Positions 46,801 through 58,317 of a stretch of 64,000 nt of DNA are shown piece by piece. The position numbers were made by a program, and so were the translations under genes. The notes under the pieces are model-generated. The model was not told the origin of the DNA, did not search any database, and saw only the letters and a list, made by a program, of their open reading frames with translations. Position 1 is the first letter of the stretch. Every line of letters starts with the position of its first letter. This DNA is from Delphinus delphis (Eukaryota; Chordata; Mammalia; Artiodactyla; Delphinidae), in NCBI RefSeq assembly GCF_949987515.2, contig NC_082694.2:18075355-18139354 (forward strand), in the 5' to 3' direction.

Positions 46801-48305
46801 TCAAAACAGGTAAGATTCAATCCTAAAATAGCATTGATAAAATTGACCTGTTTCAAGGTAGGAACAGAAAATCAAAATAATTACATGTGCCTATGATAAT
46901 TTGTTTTCTAAAGGGAAACGTATTTGTTTAATCATACATAAAGTTTTTACCCATTAATTCAAGCATTCTGTTACAAACATAAGTACAAATTTCAAATGTG
47001 TCTACAATGGAAAATGTGTTTTTGTGTTATGACATCACCAATATGTCACATATTATCTGTTTACTAGTTGGAGATTAATGACTCCACAGAACAAAAATTA
47101 ATCTTACATAGCCATTTATTTTATCTAGCTACCTGCCTCTACATGTGTAAGCCTACAAAAGTGATAAAATATTCTGTTCTTAATCATTGTAAAAAGACAA
47201 GGATCAATTTATTTCACTGAACAAAAGAACTAGAAATTCTAAGATTTATGTTTTCTGTAATGTTATTCCTAGTAAAATGAAAGCACTTTACAATTTTTCA
47301 AGATATTGCTAAAGATAGAATTGTAAATTTCAGCTTAACTAGTCTTATTAGTTCAAGATTAATTTTGAATATGAGGAGGTTTGACCCACCAGGGACTGTC
47401 TATGAGGTTTCTTTCTTTTATGGTTTCTTCTATGTCAGGTCTATATATCATCAAACTCTGTGATTACTACAAAGAGTCTTGGGTAATATTACTAATTTTA
47501 TGCAAACACTTATTCCCAGAGAGTTCTTTGGGCCACTCAGGTGGCCCAAACATGTGTAAAGTATGAGATATAATTTTTATGGAATTGTTTTAACAGTTAA
47601 TAATGAGACTATCATGGTCATAGCTGGCAATATCCTTAATTAAAATGTTCTGATAGTTCAAATTAAATACCTCCCATAAGTACCTAGTTAAATAAATGAG
47701 TTATTTACCTTTTCAGTGAATCAGGCCTCAGATTCCTAAACACAGTAAATGGAAAATTATAAATGTAGCTAAGTTGGTTGATTCTCAACTATTTGCCAAA
47801 TAACTTGCACAAAACTGGTGGTTCTCTCTGACTTTGTCAGAAGTGACCCAGAAATGACACACAACCATTTATTCCCTTGCATATCTGTTCCACAAGACAA
47901 AAAATAAAAGTAAATAAATAAAATAGAGAGAAGTAGAAAATATGAGAATTTTAAACAAAATATATATTTACTGATGTTACCAAATTCTAAAGCTATCTCT
48001 GTCAGAATTTTCTTCATAAATTTTTACAAAGAAGTATAATTTTTATTTAATATGAAGAACTTTGTAGCTTCAAACCCTTACTCTCCTCTACCTCTACTTT
48101 CATTTACATACATCAAAATATATTTAATATCATTTGTAAAACAAAGAACTTGTCATTCCTAGTAGTTCAACTCATTTTGAAGATAGATGTGTTTTCATTT
48201 TGAGTTTATATGTTTTTCTTCTAAATATTCATTTACTTATGGCTCATCATTTCCAGTTCTGATTATATATGCCAAGGGAACTCTGATCTGCAAAAGGACA
48301 TCTAC
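46801..48305. other. No recognisable gene; one perfect hairpin
   Basis: No transposon recognised. A perfect 10-bp inverted repeat with a 4-nt loop lies at 47527-47550 (separate entry). Frames of 61-82 codons have no features. Confidence 0.45.
47527..47550. other. Perfect short inverted repeat (10-bp stem, 4-nt loop)
   Basis: TTTGGGCCAC and GTGGCCCAAA are exact reverse complements separated by TCAG. GC-rich for this neighbourhood. It could be chance, or a protein-binding palindrome if the loop is ignored. Confidence 0.7.
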
Positions 48306-48309
48306 ATGG

Positions 48310-48450
48310 CAATTCATCAAAACCTTCTTTGTGTAATGAGGAACTGGAGACAAACTAGGTCACTGGTATAAAAATGGATAAATGAAATATGGCAGGTACC
48401 TACCATGGAATGCCATGCAGGGCTTAGAAGCAAAGGAATAGATATGTGAA
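48310..48450 (+). mobile_element. Small L1M ORF2 C-terminal fragment
   Basis: ATGGATAAATGAAATATGGC, AGGTACCTACCATGGAATGC and CATGCAGGGCTTAGAAGCAA resemble L1M segments reading AAATTATGGTACATCCATAC and AATGGAATACTATGCAGCC. Confidence 0.5.
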
Positions 48451-48945
48451 AAACAGTTTCTAAGATGGTTCCCAGTACCCTCTGTCTCCTGGTGTTTATG
48501 TCTTTATATAATCTCTTCCTCTTCAGTGGGGTTGAATTCTTTTCTGTCTTAGGGTGTGTGTCTCTCTCACACACTCTGGGGAATGCAACTGCCATGTTGT
48601 AATTAACCACATGGAGAGGCCTACGTAGCAAAGAACTGGTATCTCTCCAGAAGCCAATGCAAACTTGAGAACTGTCAAGAGCCCCATGTGAGTTTGAAAT
48701 TCGATCTTCTGAAGCCTGCCAAGAGCCATGTGAGTGAGCTTGGAATAGAAATTCCCGGAGTTTAGCTTTGCAATTACTGTAACCTAGGACATCATCTTGA
48801 TTGCAGCCTTGTTAGAGACCTAAGTCACACCTTGATTCTCAATCACAGAAATGTAAGATAACAGGTATTTTAAATTTTGGAGGTTAACTTGTTACATTGT
48901 AGTTGATAGCTGTGTAGATACACGGTATAATCTACCAAATTGAAG
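48445..48945 (+). mobile_element. ERVL-MaLR LTR, MLT1 type
   Basis: TTTCTAAGATGGTTCCCAGT, CACATGGAGAGGCCTACGTA, GCAAAGAACTGGTATCTCTC, CAGAAGCCAATGCAAACTTG, GCCATGTGAGTGAGCTTGGA, TGATTGCAGCCTTGTTAGAG and a degraded GTAAGATAACAGGTATTTTA tail give the MLT1-class LTR order over about 500 bp. Overlapping 68- and 104-codon minus-strand frames are incidental. Confidence 0.78.
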
Positions 48946-48986
48946 GAACTTGTAAACTTTGTTTGTGAGTGTTGGTGTTAGTGAGA

Positions 48987-49015
48987 TTTTTTGTTTGTTT
49001 GTTTGTTTTGTTTAC
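48987..49015. repeat. (TTTG)n microsatellite
   Basis: About six TTTG units beginning after a T run. Confidence 0.92.
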
Positions 49016-50596
49016 CACTTCACTACTATTACCCATGTGACAATCAAGGAAAAAAAACTGATATATTTTTTAAAAATGTAGATAACAATAAAAAAGATAT
49101 GGATGTCTTCTAAGAAAAGTGAGGTTTGAACTGAATATTGATTTAACCTTTATCAAATATCTGAGGGATTAAATATGTTAATATATTATTTTCTTGGTGG
49201 AGACAGATGGAAAAATGTACTTTACATTCTATCACTAAGGACTTTATACTCAATAAAAGAGACAGAGAGAGAGACAAACAACTGTTAAAACACACAAACA
49301 TATTGGCATTAAATAAAAGTACAGCATTCATTCTCCAGACACTAAGAATTTCTTAGAGTTGATACAAATAAAATCCAAATTGATATATGTTATACAGGTA
49401 TTTTATGTTAGAAAAATTGTGCAAGAAAACATAAAGATGAAGAAATGAGCTTATAATAAAGGGAATGAGAAGTGAGAGCTGCCTTGATAAAATCAGGACA
49501 TGGATATTAAAGAAAAGTGAAAGAAACCTGGAATTAGAAGGGTGTTCCATTTCTCCTATGTGCTAAATTCATTTTTATTTTACTGATTGTAGAAGTGCAC
49601 TATAGAGAAACAGCATGGCAGCAGTTACATTAATAGCTCTGCATAGCATGAGCCCAAATTGAAGGTTTTTTTTGTTTTGTTTTGTTTTTTTTAGGAGCTA
49701 GAAAATATTTTGCTAAAGATTATTATATGTAAAGTAAAAGGAAGTGTCATCATTTTTGTAATTGAAAGAGCTGCCAGAAACCTCATTTTGTTTTGGGGGT
49801 AAGTCTATGGGGTGTGTGTGTGCATGTGCATATGCATGCACTCCTGTGTGTGTATTTGTAGTCAGATGGGTGGTTTTACAGGAAAGAAGAGAAAAATCAC
49901 AAAACGCAGAAACATTTTGTCCTTGTATCTAACACTTCTATACATTAACTTAGAACACAAACATGCAAAATAAAACCATGCTAAGACAACACCATTTTTT
50001 TAATGGTAACATGTTATGACTTTATATTAATACTCTTCTTTTCCTGGATAAGATTTTGATGAAGAATAAAATAATATAAATAAAATGATAATAAAGCACA
50101 TGCTTAGCCAAAAATATAGTTAAATTTTGTAATTATTGCTGGAGGGAGGCAATGTCATCAACATAAACATTTTCTGGATAATGTTGAGATCAAAACTGTC
50201 CAATTACCAAATAAAGACCAAGTAGAAGTGATAAATCCAGACATTCTAAACATACGCCAGATAATTTATTCAGTTAAAAGGGAAATCGGAAACCACTTCA
50301 ACAACATAAAAGATTATGACCAGGGCAACTCACGTGATGAGTGAATCAAAGATGACTTGACCTGAAAAGCTAAGAGATAGTAAGTTGATCAATAATGAAT
50401 CAAGTGAGGTCCCAGCAAATTAGAAGAGTTACTGTGGTCCAGTCAGGTCCTACCTGAGACCATCAAAAACTAGTCCAGTGGAACCAGCTCAAGCCCTGCT
50501 AAAACTAGGATAGTCTTTTGAAATAAGCACCCTTTACTGCCTAATCTGGCATGTTATTTCACTTAGTTATAAAGGAACTCCACACCTGTATAATGG

Positions 50597-50599
<3 letters not shown>
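49016..50599. other. No recognisable gene; (TTTTG)n and (TG)n tracts
   Basis: Simple repeats lie at 49665-49692 (T/G-rich, TTTTG units) and 49811-49856 (TG/CATG-rich). Nothing else is recognised. Confidence 0.45.

Positions 50600-50663
<64 letters not shown>
50600..50663. repeat. (TA)n microsatellite, long
   Basis: About 62-64 bp of uninterrupted TA, the longest pure simple repeat in the window. Confidence 0.97.
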
Positions 50664-50667
<4 letters not shown>

Positions 50668-50711
50668 GCTGGTGATTGGCTATTGAGCATTTTAAAAACA
50701 AAGCCTTAATC

Positions 50712-51044
50712 CAGTGTGTCTTAAACTAAGATATACGTATCTCTGGTAGCTGATAGATATGTCATCGCATAAAGCAAATTCTAAGAATTTTTAAATTGGG
50801 GATTTGCATTTCAGTAATACTTCAAGCATGTTCTAAATAATTTGTTTTACTACATTATACATAAGTAGTACTTTACTTGCATTGACTCTATTTGCTTTTA
50901 GATTTTATGATGTTTGGCCATAATCATTTATAGGGAAGATTTTAAAATTTTAATGCCATGTTCCTCACATTGGTGTTAATACAGCCCTGGAAGTCTATAA
51001 ATACGGTCTCAAAGTTTATAATTTCTCAAGTTTGAGAAACTCTC
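50712..51044. mobile_element. Possible hAT-Charlie-like DNA transposon
   Basis: The left end CAGTGTGTCTTAAACTAAGA and the right end, read in reverse as GAGAGTTTCTCAAACTTGAG, are inverted and resemble the hAT terminus CAGTGGTTCTCAAACTT. The interior (about 300 bp) is AT-rich and unassigned. A clear 8-bp target duplication is not visible. Confidence 0.5.
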
Positions 51045-51479
51045 AATTAGACCTATTAAAAGGAAATATTAAAGAAGCTTACTGTACTTTAGGAACAATC
51101 ATTAAAATCTGTGAGTTTGTTCTGTAAACATATCCACAATCACCTCTGATAGGATCACAGACTGTCAAGTCTGAGAAGTTTTCTCTATTAACCTTAGAGT
51201 AAAAGCTGAACACACAGAAATAGAAAATCACTTACACACTTTTCAGTATCCCAGCCTACATGCCTGTCTCTACCTGACCAATTCTTCCAGCTACCTGATA
51301 TAGACCTGTGAAAATTCCTCTTCTACCATGAAGTGTGCCCTAACAAAATCATCACCACTGAGTAATTACTTTCTCCTTTTAATTTAAAACAATTGTAACC
51401 CATATTCTTCTAGAAATTATATCCTTGGTTTTCTGACCTAGAAATAAGATTAGTTATAATTTCTGTATCCCCCAAAGCA
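51045..51479. other. No gene; possible L2 3' fragment near 51.2-51.45 kb
   Basis: GAGTAAAAGCTGAACACACA, then CCAGCCTACATGCCTGTCTC weakly suggests the L2 segment AAGTCCAAACTCC followed by CCTGCCTACCTCTCCAGCC. Confidence 0.3.
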
Positions 51480-51639
51480 AACCATGAAGCAAGGAGGTGA
51501 TTGCAAGTAGAATATTTGACAGTAATCCTATGAAGCACAAGGATGGCAATGGGGTAGAGAGAGATAGAATATAATAAAATGTACATTTTCTAAAACGTTA
51601 CCATGATAGGAAAATAGGCCTTAGTAACCCCTGGGGAAT

Positions 51640-51910
51640 TCTAAGAGATAACCTAAAGCTATCTGTAAAACATGATTCAGAGTTATCTCAAGCACAGGCA
51701 AGAGAGCTGAGGTATTTCTCCAAATCCCCTTCTGTCATTAATAGACATCTTCTTATGGGGACAGATGGTCTCCAACATTTCAGGTTTGTTCTGCTAGAGG
51801 GACAAACTTGCAGCCTTGTGAAAAGACTAGACCTCAAGCAGAGTCTCAGAGTGTTACTGGAAGCAATCCTGGGCTTGTGGTTGCCTGGAGGATATGAATA
51901 GGACATGCAT
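51640..51910. other. Unassigned, less AT-rich block
   Basis: More G/C-rich than its surroundings and open on the minus strand for 72 codons (51688-51906), without recognisable protein features. Possibly an old repeat that I cannot name. Confidence 0.35.
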
Positions 51911-52764
51911 GGTGTCCATACAATAACTCACATGGATAACAGTACACAATAGGTTACTAACTATAGGTCTTGACTAATGTTCATTGTGTATGTTTTGTCC
52001 CTCCACTAGATTAAGTGAGTCTTCCCCACGAATTCATGACATTGATTTGAAATGTATTATGAATTATGCATACACAATAATATGAAGAGTTCTTAAAAAC
52101 ATGTTAGGAAAAAGAATAAGAAACATAACACATTGCCATTTCATTAATAAAAATTTTTACATGTAAATGTAACACTATTTTGTAAGAACACTCACAAGTT
52201 AAAATGTACACATTAACTTCAGTAGAATATTTGCCAAAAGAGAAGTTGTGACATATAAATCTATATCTACATATCAATATTATGTGTATATGCACACACG
52301 TACATATATAAAACCTAACAAGGGATAATGATGGCATTGTGTTCTAAACTGAGTAGTAAGATTTATACAGACAGATACACCCAAAGTCAAACAATAAAAT
52401 AGACAAATATGATATATTTGCCAATAACATTACAAAGGAAGTGAGTGGGAAGAATACAGTATTGAGCTAAGGAAATGACATCATTTTAACTAAAATCTAC
52501 AGGAACAAATGAAGAGCACCAAAACATTTTAAATAAGAAGGTTAATATAATAAACTTTAAAATATACATTTGTTTTCTTCTCTTGGCTTTGTTAAAAACC
52601 ATAAAATCATATAAAGTGATAAAATGATGCTTATAACAATGTATTGTTTACATATACACACATATGTATACCTATATATGCAGCACACATGTACATATAT
52701 ATGTATAATATAATATGTATAACAATAATTCCCCCAAAAGAGAGAGGGAATAGCATGGATTAGC
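51911..52764. other. No recognisable gene; TATA/CA-rich tracts
   Basis: TATATA/ACACAC-rich sequence at 52255-52310 and 52650-52720. Nothing else is recognised. Confidence 0.45.
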
Positions 52765-53335
52765 ATTTGTTTTTCTAACTGGAATTAGTATAAATCTAAA
52801 ATAGATTCTATGTTAGGACGTATATGGTAAGTCCTAGAGCAATCACTGAGGAAACAACACAAAAATATCATAAACTTAAAATTTCATTAGAAAATATTCA
52901 CTTAATGGAATATAATATAGTAAAGAGAAATAGAGGAACATAATAAGACAGGATATATAGAGAAAACAAAAAGCAAAATGACAAATGTAAAGGCAACCGT
53001 GTTAATAATAGAATTATATATTGATAGATTTAAACGCTCAAAGGCTGTGTGACGTTTTGTATGGCTGAATAAAAACCAGATCAAAACATGTGCTGTCTAT
53101 AGGACACCCATTTTACATTTAAAGATACAGATAGATTAAAATAACAGTATAGAAAAAGGTGCAAACAGCAACCATAATTTCTATTGGAATGGCTAGGTAA
53201 TATCAGACAAAAAAAAAAAGATATATATATATTAGAGATAAAGAGGCAAGCTTTATAAGGAGGAAAAGATCAATTTATCAGGAAGATATACCAATCATAA
53301 AGATATATAAAGTTGCAAAGAGATCATCAAAATAC

Positions 53336-53572
53336 ATGAAGCAAAAACTGATGGAAATGAAGGCAAAAATAGACAATTCAACAATAACAGCTACAGACTT
53401 AAATACCTCACTATCAACAACGGGTAGAAAAACTAGACAAAGCATCAATAAGGAAATAGAAGTTTTGACAGGCCAACCAACAAAAGCAGAATATAAATTA
53501 CTCTTGAGTATATATAGACCATTGTTCAGGATAGAGCATATATCAGGATATAAAGCAAAGGATATTCTCTGA
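53336..53572 (+). pseudogene. L1 ORF2 endonuclease-domain remnant
   Basis: A 78-codon open segment corresponding to the C-terminal half of the L1 apurinic-like endonuclease domain. Visible landmarks are YMKQK-type residues at the start, TATDLNTSLSTTGRKTRQ (in place of the usual GDFN motif region) and a HISGYKAKDIL end. The motif is degraded, and frameshifts and stops lie on both sides. It is a fossil of the L1 above, not a gene. Confidence 0.75.
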
Positions 53573-54432
53573 ACACAATGGAATGATATTAGAAAGCAGT
53601 AACAAAAATAATGTGAGAAAATCAAACTGAAAATAAAACAACACATTCTTAAATAACAAATACATTAAAAATTCACAAGAGGAATAAGAAAATGCTTAGA
53701 GGTGAATGAAAATAAAAATACAATATACCAAAACTTATGGGAAGCAGATAGAGCAATACTTACTTGGATATTTATAGATGAAAACACCTCTATTAACAAA
53801 AAGAAACATCTCAAATCAGTAATTTAACCTCCCACCTTATGAAACTAGAAAAGAAAGAACAAAATAAAACACAAACATAAAGATGGAAATAATATGGATT
53901 GGGAAAAAAAAAAACTACTATATAATAGAAAATAGAAAAACAATAAAATAATAAGTACAGCCAGAATTTGTTTTTTGAAAATATTGTCAAAATTGACAAA
54001 TCTTTATCTATATTGATAAAAAAAAATGAAAGAGAAAAGGGTAAAACTGCTAAAATCCTAAATTAAATAAGGAATACTTCTTCTGAACTTACAGAAATAA
54101 ATATAAATAATAAGGGTGTGCAATGAACAGACAACTTAGATAAAATGGACAAATTCCTAGAAAGACACAAAATACTGAAACAACATAAGAACAAATATAA
54201 ACTCTGAATGTCCCCATAAAAACTAAAGAGATAGAATTTTTAAAAACAAATAAGATGCTTCCAACAAAGACTACTCATAAAAAGAAAAACCCAGGAACAT
54301 ATGGCTCCACCAGTTAATTCTACTGAACTTTGAAAGGAGAAATAATAACAGTCCTCCACAAACACTTCCACAAAGTAGAAGAGGAAAGATTGCTTCACAA
54401 CTCACCCTAAGAAGTCAGTTTTACTCTGATAC

Positions 54433-54454
54433 CAAAAAAAAAAAAAAAAAAAAA
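54433..54454. repeat. (A)n tract inside L1 ORF2
   Basis: 22 consecutive A residues where the L1 normally has a mixed A-rich segment, so a local expansion. Confidence 0.9.
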
Positions 54455-54843
54455 GAAAGACTTCACAACAAAAGAAAATCACAGGCCAATATCTGTCATG
54501 AATATATGCATGAAAAATACACATAAAAAATGTTATCAGGTCAAATCCAGAAACATATAAAACAGACTATACCATAACCAAGTGGGATTTATCCCAGGAA
54601 TATAAGGTTGGTTTAGCGTCCAAAAATCACTTTTAATACAGTCTAATCAGTCTAATACACCATATCAACAGAAAAAAGCAAAAAACAAAATTATTTTAAT
54701 AGATGTAGAAAAAGCATTTGATAAAATCCAACACTCTTTCATGATAAAAACCCTTAGCAAACATAGATAAAGGACATCTATGAAAACCCACCATTATGAG
54801 CATATTTAATAGTGAAATACTTGGCAGTGGTTCTATGCATACT

Positions 54844-57800
54844 CTCAAATGTAATATTCCAGTCAAAGCTTTGGTAAATTACAACTAAGGTAAAAATAAA
54901 AACACCACTTTTATAATCTTTTATTAAGAGCAGACGAAAAATTGGAGAAATTTTGTGCTTTTAACAGAGAGATAATTAAACTTTAGATTTTTTTATCAAT
55001 ACATTACTAAGCTTATGTTAAACAACCCTTATAAATAAATCTTTTCAATTTCAGCAAGCTTTGACCTCACAACATAAACTTTCTTTTCCACAAAACTTCT
55101 GCAATTTTCTGTATCCATTTATGTTTTGTCTTATTCATTTTCTTTTCTTATTCTGGAATAACCAGTCATTTTATTTTAGAAGACATTATTCTCTTTTTCC
55201 TTAACAAAAATACATCCCATTTTCCTTGCATATTCTTCATATAAAAACATATCCTATTTTCTTCCAAAGCTTTTTATATAAAATTGTTTCCCTTCTTATT
55301 TCTAGTGTTTTTATTTTTACATGTTGTTTATACATTTTAACTATTAGTAACTTTTACTTTCCAGTGAAAACTAGGAAGCAGGCAAATGTTAACTGTATAA
55401 TATGTTACCATCCTGTAGTAGATTAGCAAATTTATAAATACATCAGTATAAAAAACATACTTTTTAGAGACATATGTTTTCTATAGCATAACTTTTCATG
55501 TGTCAAGACATTAACAGACCCATTATGTTTTGTCTCTCTGTGAAAACTTAAGCCAAAAGTAGATAAACTTACAGTTATGTTTAGCAATTAATGTTTCATT
55601 GTATTACCTATTTGGAAATGATTTACATATTTAATGAATAATCATTATTTAGTTTAACTTAGTATTAACTTTTATCTTACATACTTCTACTTAAATTATT
55701 AGTTTTTAATAATTATGCTTCGATTAGAGATTAAGCAGCTAACCATCATCTTAAGTTTATTTTCTTGCCTACTAAGCTTGTAACATAGAGATAACATGGG
55801 CTAATTTGACTCCCAGGCAGAAAAAGTTTATGTCTGCATTACATTAATATTGATAATTCTGAAGAAAGACATGTCTATTTTTATTAAACAAAAAAACTTA
55901 ATTAGCTTTTACTTATCAAAGTTTATCCCAGGTCATATGAAACTGTAAAGCATTTGGTTTAGTTTCTATATTTCCAACAGTTTTGGAAATAATTTATATA
56001 AGCACTTATTTTCTTTAAGCTGACTAAGTATATAATATACTTACATAGATATACATAAACATACAGACAGACACAAACAGAGACATTATAGCTTTTATTT
56101 TAAATTTTTATTCATGTCTCAAGTACAATAATAAAAATAATTCAAAAGATTATCTGGATCCAAATTGTGTTTCTGGCAGATGGGCTAAGTTAATTTTATC
56201 TGCTCAGAAGGCCAGAGTTTTACTAAAGATTTTTTTTTTATTTGCATGTTGTAAAGTTTCCTTTAGAGAAGCTATTTTTGGTGTCATTTTGTCTTCTGGA
56301 AGCTTCTGCATACTAATCAAAGAATGCATTTTATTATCTCTGAGAGTTTTGGGATTCTCTCTTTTTCAATAGTGTGAATTAAGGTGAACTATCTTATCTA
56401 AGTTAAAGGGATCTCCAAAGTGGCTATTACAGTTCCAAATTAACCAAAACCTCACCGATTTCCCTAAACGACACAAGACCATGGTCCATAAGGGGTATAC
56501 ATATAGGAAACAAGAGTTTTTTGAGGACATGGAGAAAGAGTTTTAGGCCTGGTAGAACCATCTTTGCCTTTAGATTCCCTAAGATGTTTTAAATCTGAGG
56601 GACCCTGTTTCTTAACAGCTGTTCCAAAGCACAGGGAATCACATGTTTTCTCCCCTTTTGCACAGGATCAGGTGATTTACCAAGACGCTTCGACAAATAA
56701 AATACAAGCGTGCACAGTAAAGTTGGAGAGCTCCAAAGGCAAAGAAAGTAGAGCTTGGATCCAAGAGAGACTTACCTGTGAACTCCATGGTAAGGGAGAA
56801 AGCAGTGAGCTCAATAAACTAGCACCTGGTTTGCTCATCAACCTCAGAGTCATTGCAGGTCTTCTTCTGAATCCCAGTTTAGATGCCAAAAACTGTGAAA
56901 AATTCCAAAATAGTAAAATTATAATTGCCAGATTAATAAATACCATTTAGTCAGAGTTTACTGTGTATATAAGAACAGTTGGGAAATGGAAGTATTCAAA
57001 GACTAATCTGCAGCTCAGGGCATGATGTTATAGGATCAATTCAAAGAGGAAATGAGGAAGTTGTTTAACCTACACAATGATTGTTTATTAAAATGGGGGT
57101 TTCCACAAGTCAAGGGACTGGTTAAAAGTGATTATCTTATACAATTTTTGAAAGATGAGTTGTCTTTTTTATGATTACCACAGGCATTTACAAGAAGTGG
57201 CCTAAGTTAAGCTTCTCTTGTCTTTCAGAACAAGCTAAATTAGGTTTCACTACATGGCTTAAAGGGTTTTGTCAACTCAGGGAATTTTTCTAATCTGGTC
57301 TCCATTTTGTATTTAATTTTAACAGTAACTTGGGCTCAACATCCTGGTCACCGCTCTGGAGAAAGAGCAAAACTCTTTATCAGATTAGTGCACATCACAC
57401 AATAAGTAGAGGAAAAAGAAAAGAAGAAGAAGCAAATGCACACACATAGAAGAAACACACACATGCACACACATAGAACACTCAGGCAACCATACACATC
57501 CTTGGGGCCAGTTTTTCCTCCCAGTAGCTGTGAGGTGTCTAGAATTCATACCAGGAGACTATCACTGCCTGTTTCTCCAGCCTCTCTAGTGAAGAACAAT
57601 CTCAGGACATCACTGTCTCTCTGATCCAATCCAACTGCCAGTACCCTGTGATGGGGGAGCTGGCCCCTTCACTCAGGTTCATCAGGAGAAATTCTCCTTT
57701 GAACAACATTGAGGACCCCAGTGGGTGGAGTGCAGAGTTTCCCAGGAAGGCAATCAGGGCACATTTGGAGTTTGCAGGGTGATCTATGCAACTTTGTGTA

Positions 57801-58317
57801 TGTGGGTGGAGTAAGGCCATGTCCTGATGGAGGGGCAGAGGGAGGATAAGCTGGAATGCACTGGGCATTAAGGGAGGCTCAGAGAATGATGGGATTCTGA
57901 GGTGCCACAGCCATAGCTACTCTTTCCAGAGAAGCCCAATCTCATGGGATCCTAGGAGTTCTCTGGGGGCTAAGAGGGGAATTCTGAGATGAGAAAAACC
58001 TGGGAGCTCCCATGTCTAAGGCCTCTCATCTCAGACTCCTTCTTAAAGGGTCAGGCTCAAACCACGTATCATGCAAATCCCAAACCTCTTGGACATTTAT
58101 CTCACCACATTCAGAGTCACAGTGCTGAGATGCTTGCCCCAGGGCAAAGTGCTAGGGAGGGGAAAGGGCTCTAGCCCAAAGGCTGAACAGGGTGGGGGAC
58201 CATCCTAGGCCAGAGTATAATGCACATGTTCATGCTGCACATCTATAGCCTTCCAGAAACCATATGGGTCAGCAACACAGGCAGCAACACAGGCTTCTGG
58301 GGCAGAACCCAACCTCA
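54844..58317 (-). mobile_element. Unassigned insertion in L1; retroviral-leader-like signals on minus strand
   Basis: About 3.5 kb separates two collinear halves of one L1 ORF2. On the minus strand, reading right to left, there is an AATAAA at complement 57084-57089, a possible LTR end (TTTTTCACA near 56894-56902) and a sequence like a tRNA primer-binding site, TGGCATCTAAACTGGGAT at complement 56871-56888. About 110 bases on is a strong splice-donor consensus, ACAGGTAAGT at complement 56770-56779. The right part (56.9-58.3 kb) is GC-richer and would be a 5' LTR of about 1.4 kb. The left part (54.85-56.8 kb) is AT-rich with no gag, pol or env protein that I recognise. No matching LTR is seen at the left end, so the element is incomplete or the interpretation is wrong. 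Confidence 0.45.
57420..57480. repeat. Purine tract followed by CACACA/ACATAGAA subrepeats
   Basis: An A/G-only stretch (GAGGAAAAAGAAAAGAAGAA, about 57409-57432) is followed by two near-identical CACACACATAGAA units at about 57439-57451 and 57467-57479. Confidence 0.75.

Larger units (their letters stand above)
52765..54843 (+). mobile_element. Old L1M ORF2, left half (split by an insertion)
   Basis: CCTAGAGCAATCACTGAGGA, GTGCTGTCTATAGGACACCC, AAATACATGAAGCAAAAACT, GGACAAATTCCTAGAAAGAC, GGCTCCACCAGTTAATTCTA, CCAATATCTGTCATGAATAT, AAGTGGGATTTATCCCAGGA and TAGATGTAGAAAAAGCATTT follow L1 ORF2 from before the endonuclease domain to mid reverse transcriptase. The element stops near ATTTAATAGTGAAATACT and resumes at about 58318. 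An A22 run at 54433-54454 has expanded within it. Confidence 0.9.

Noticed and set aside
53278..53646. 122-codon hydrophobic minus-strand frame
   Set aside because: Antisense of L1 ORF2. The A-rich L1 strand produces Phe/Ile/Leu-rich antisense frames.
56564..56950. 128-codon plus-strand open frame
   Set aside because: No recognisable domain, and it lies antisense to the better-supported leader-like signals. Probably incidental.
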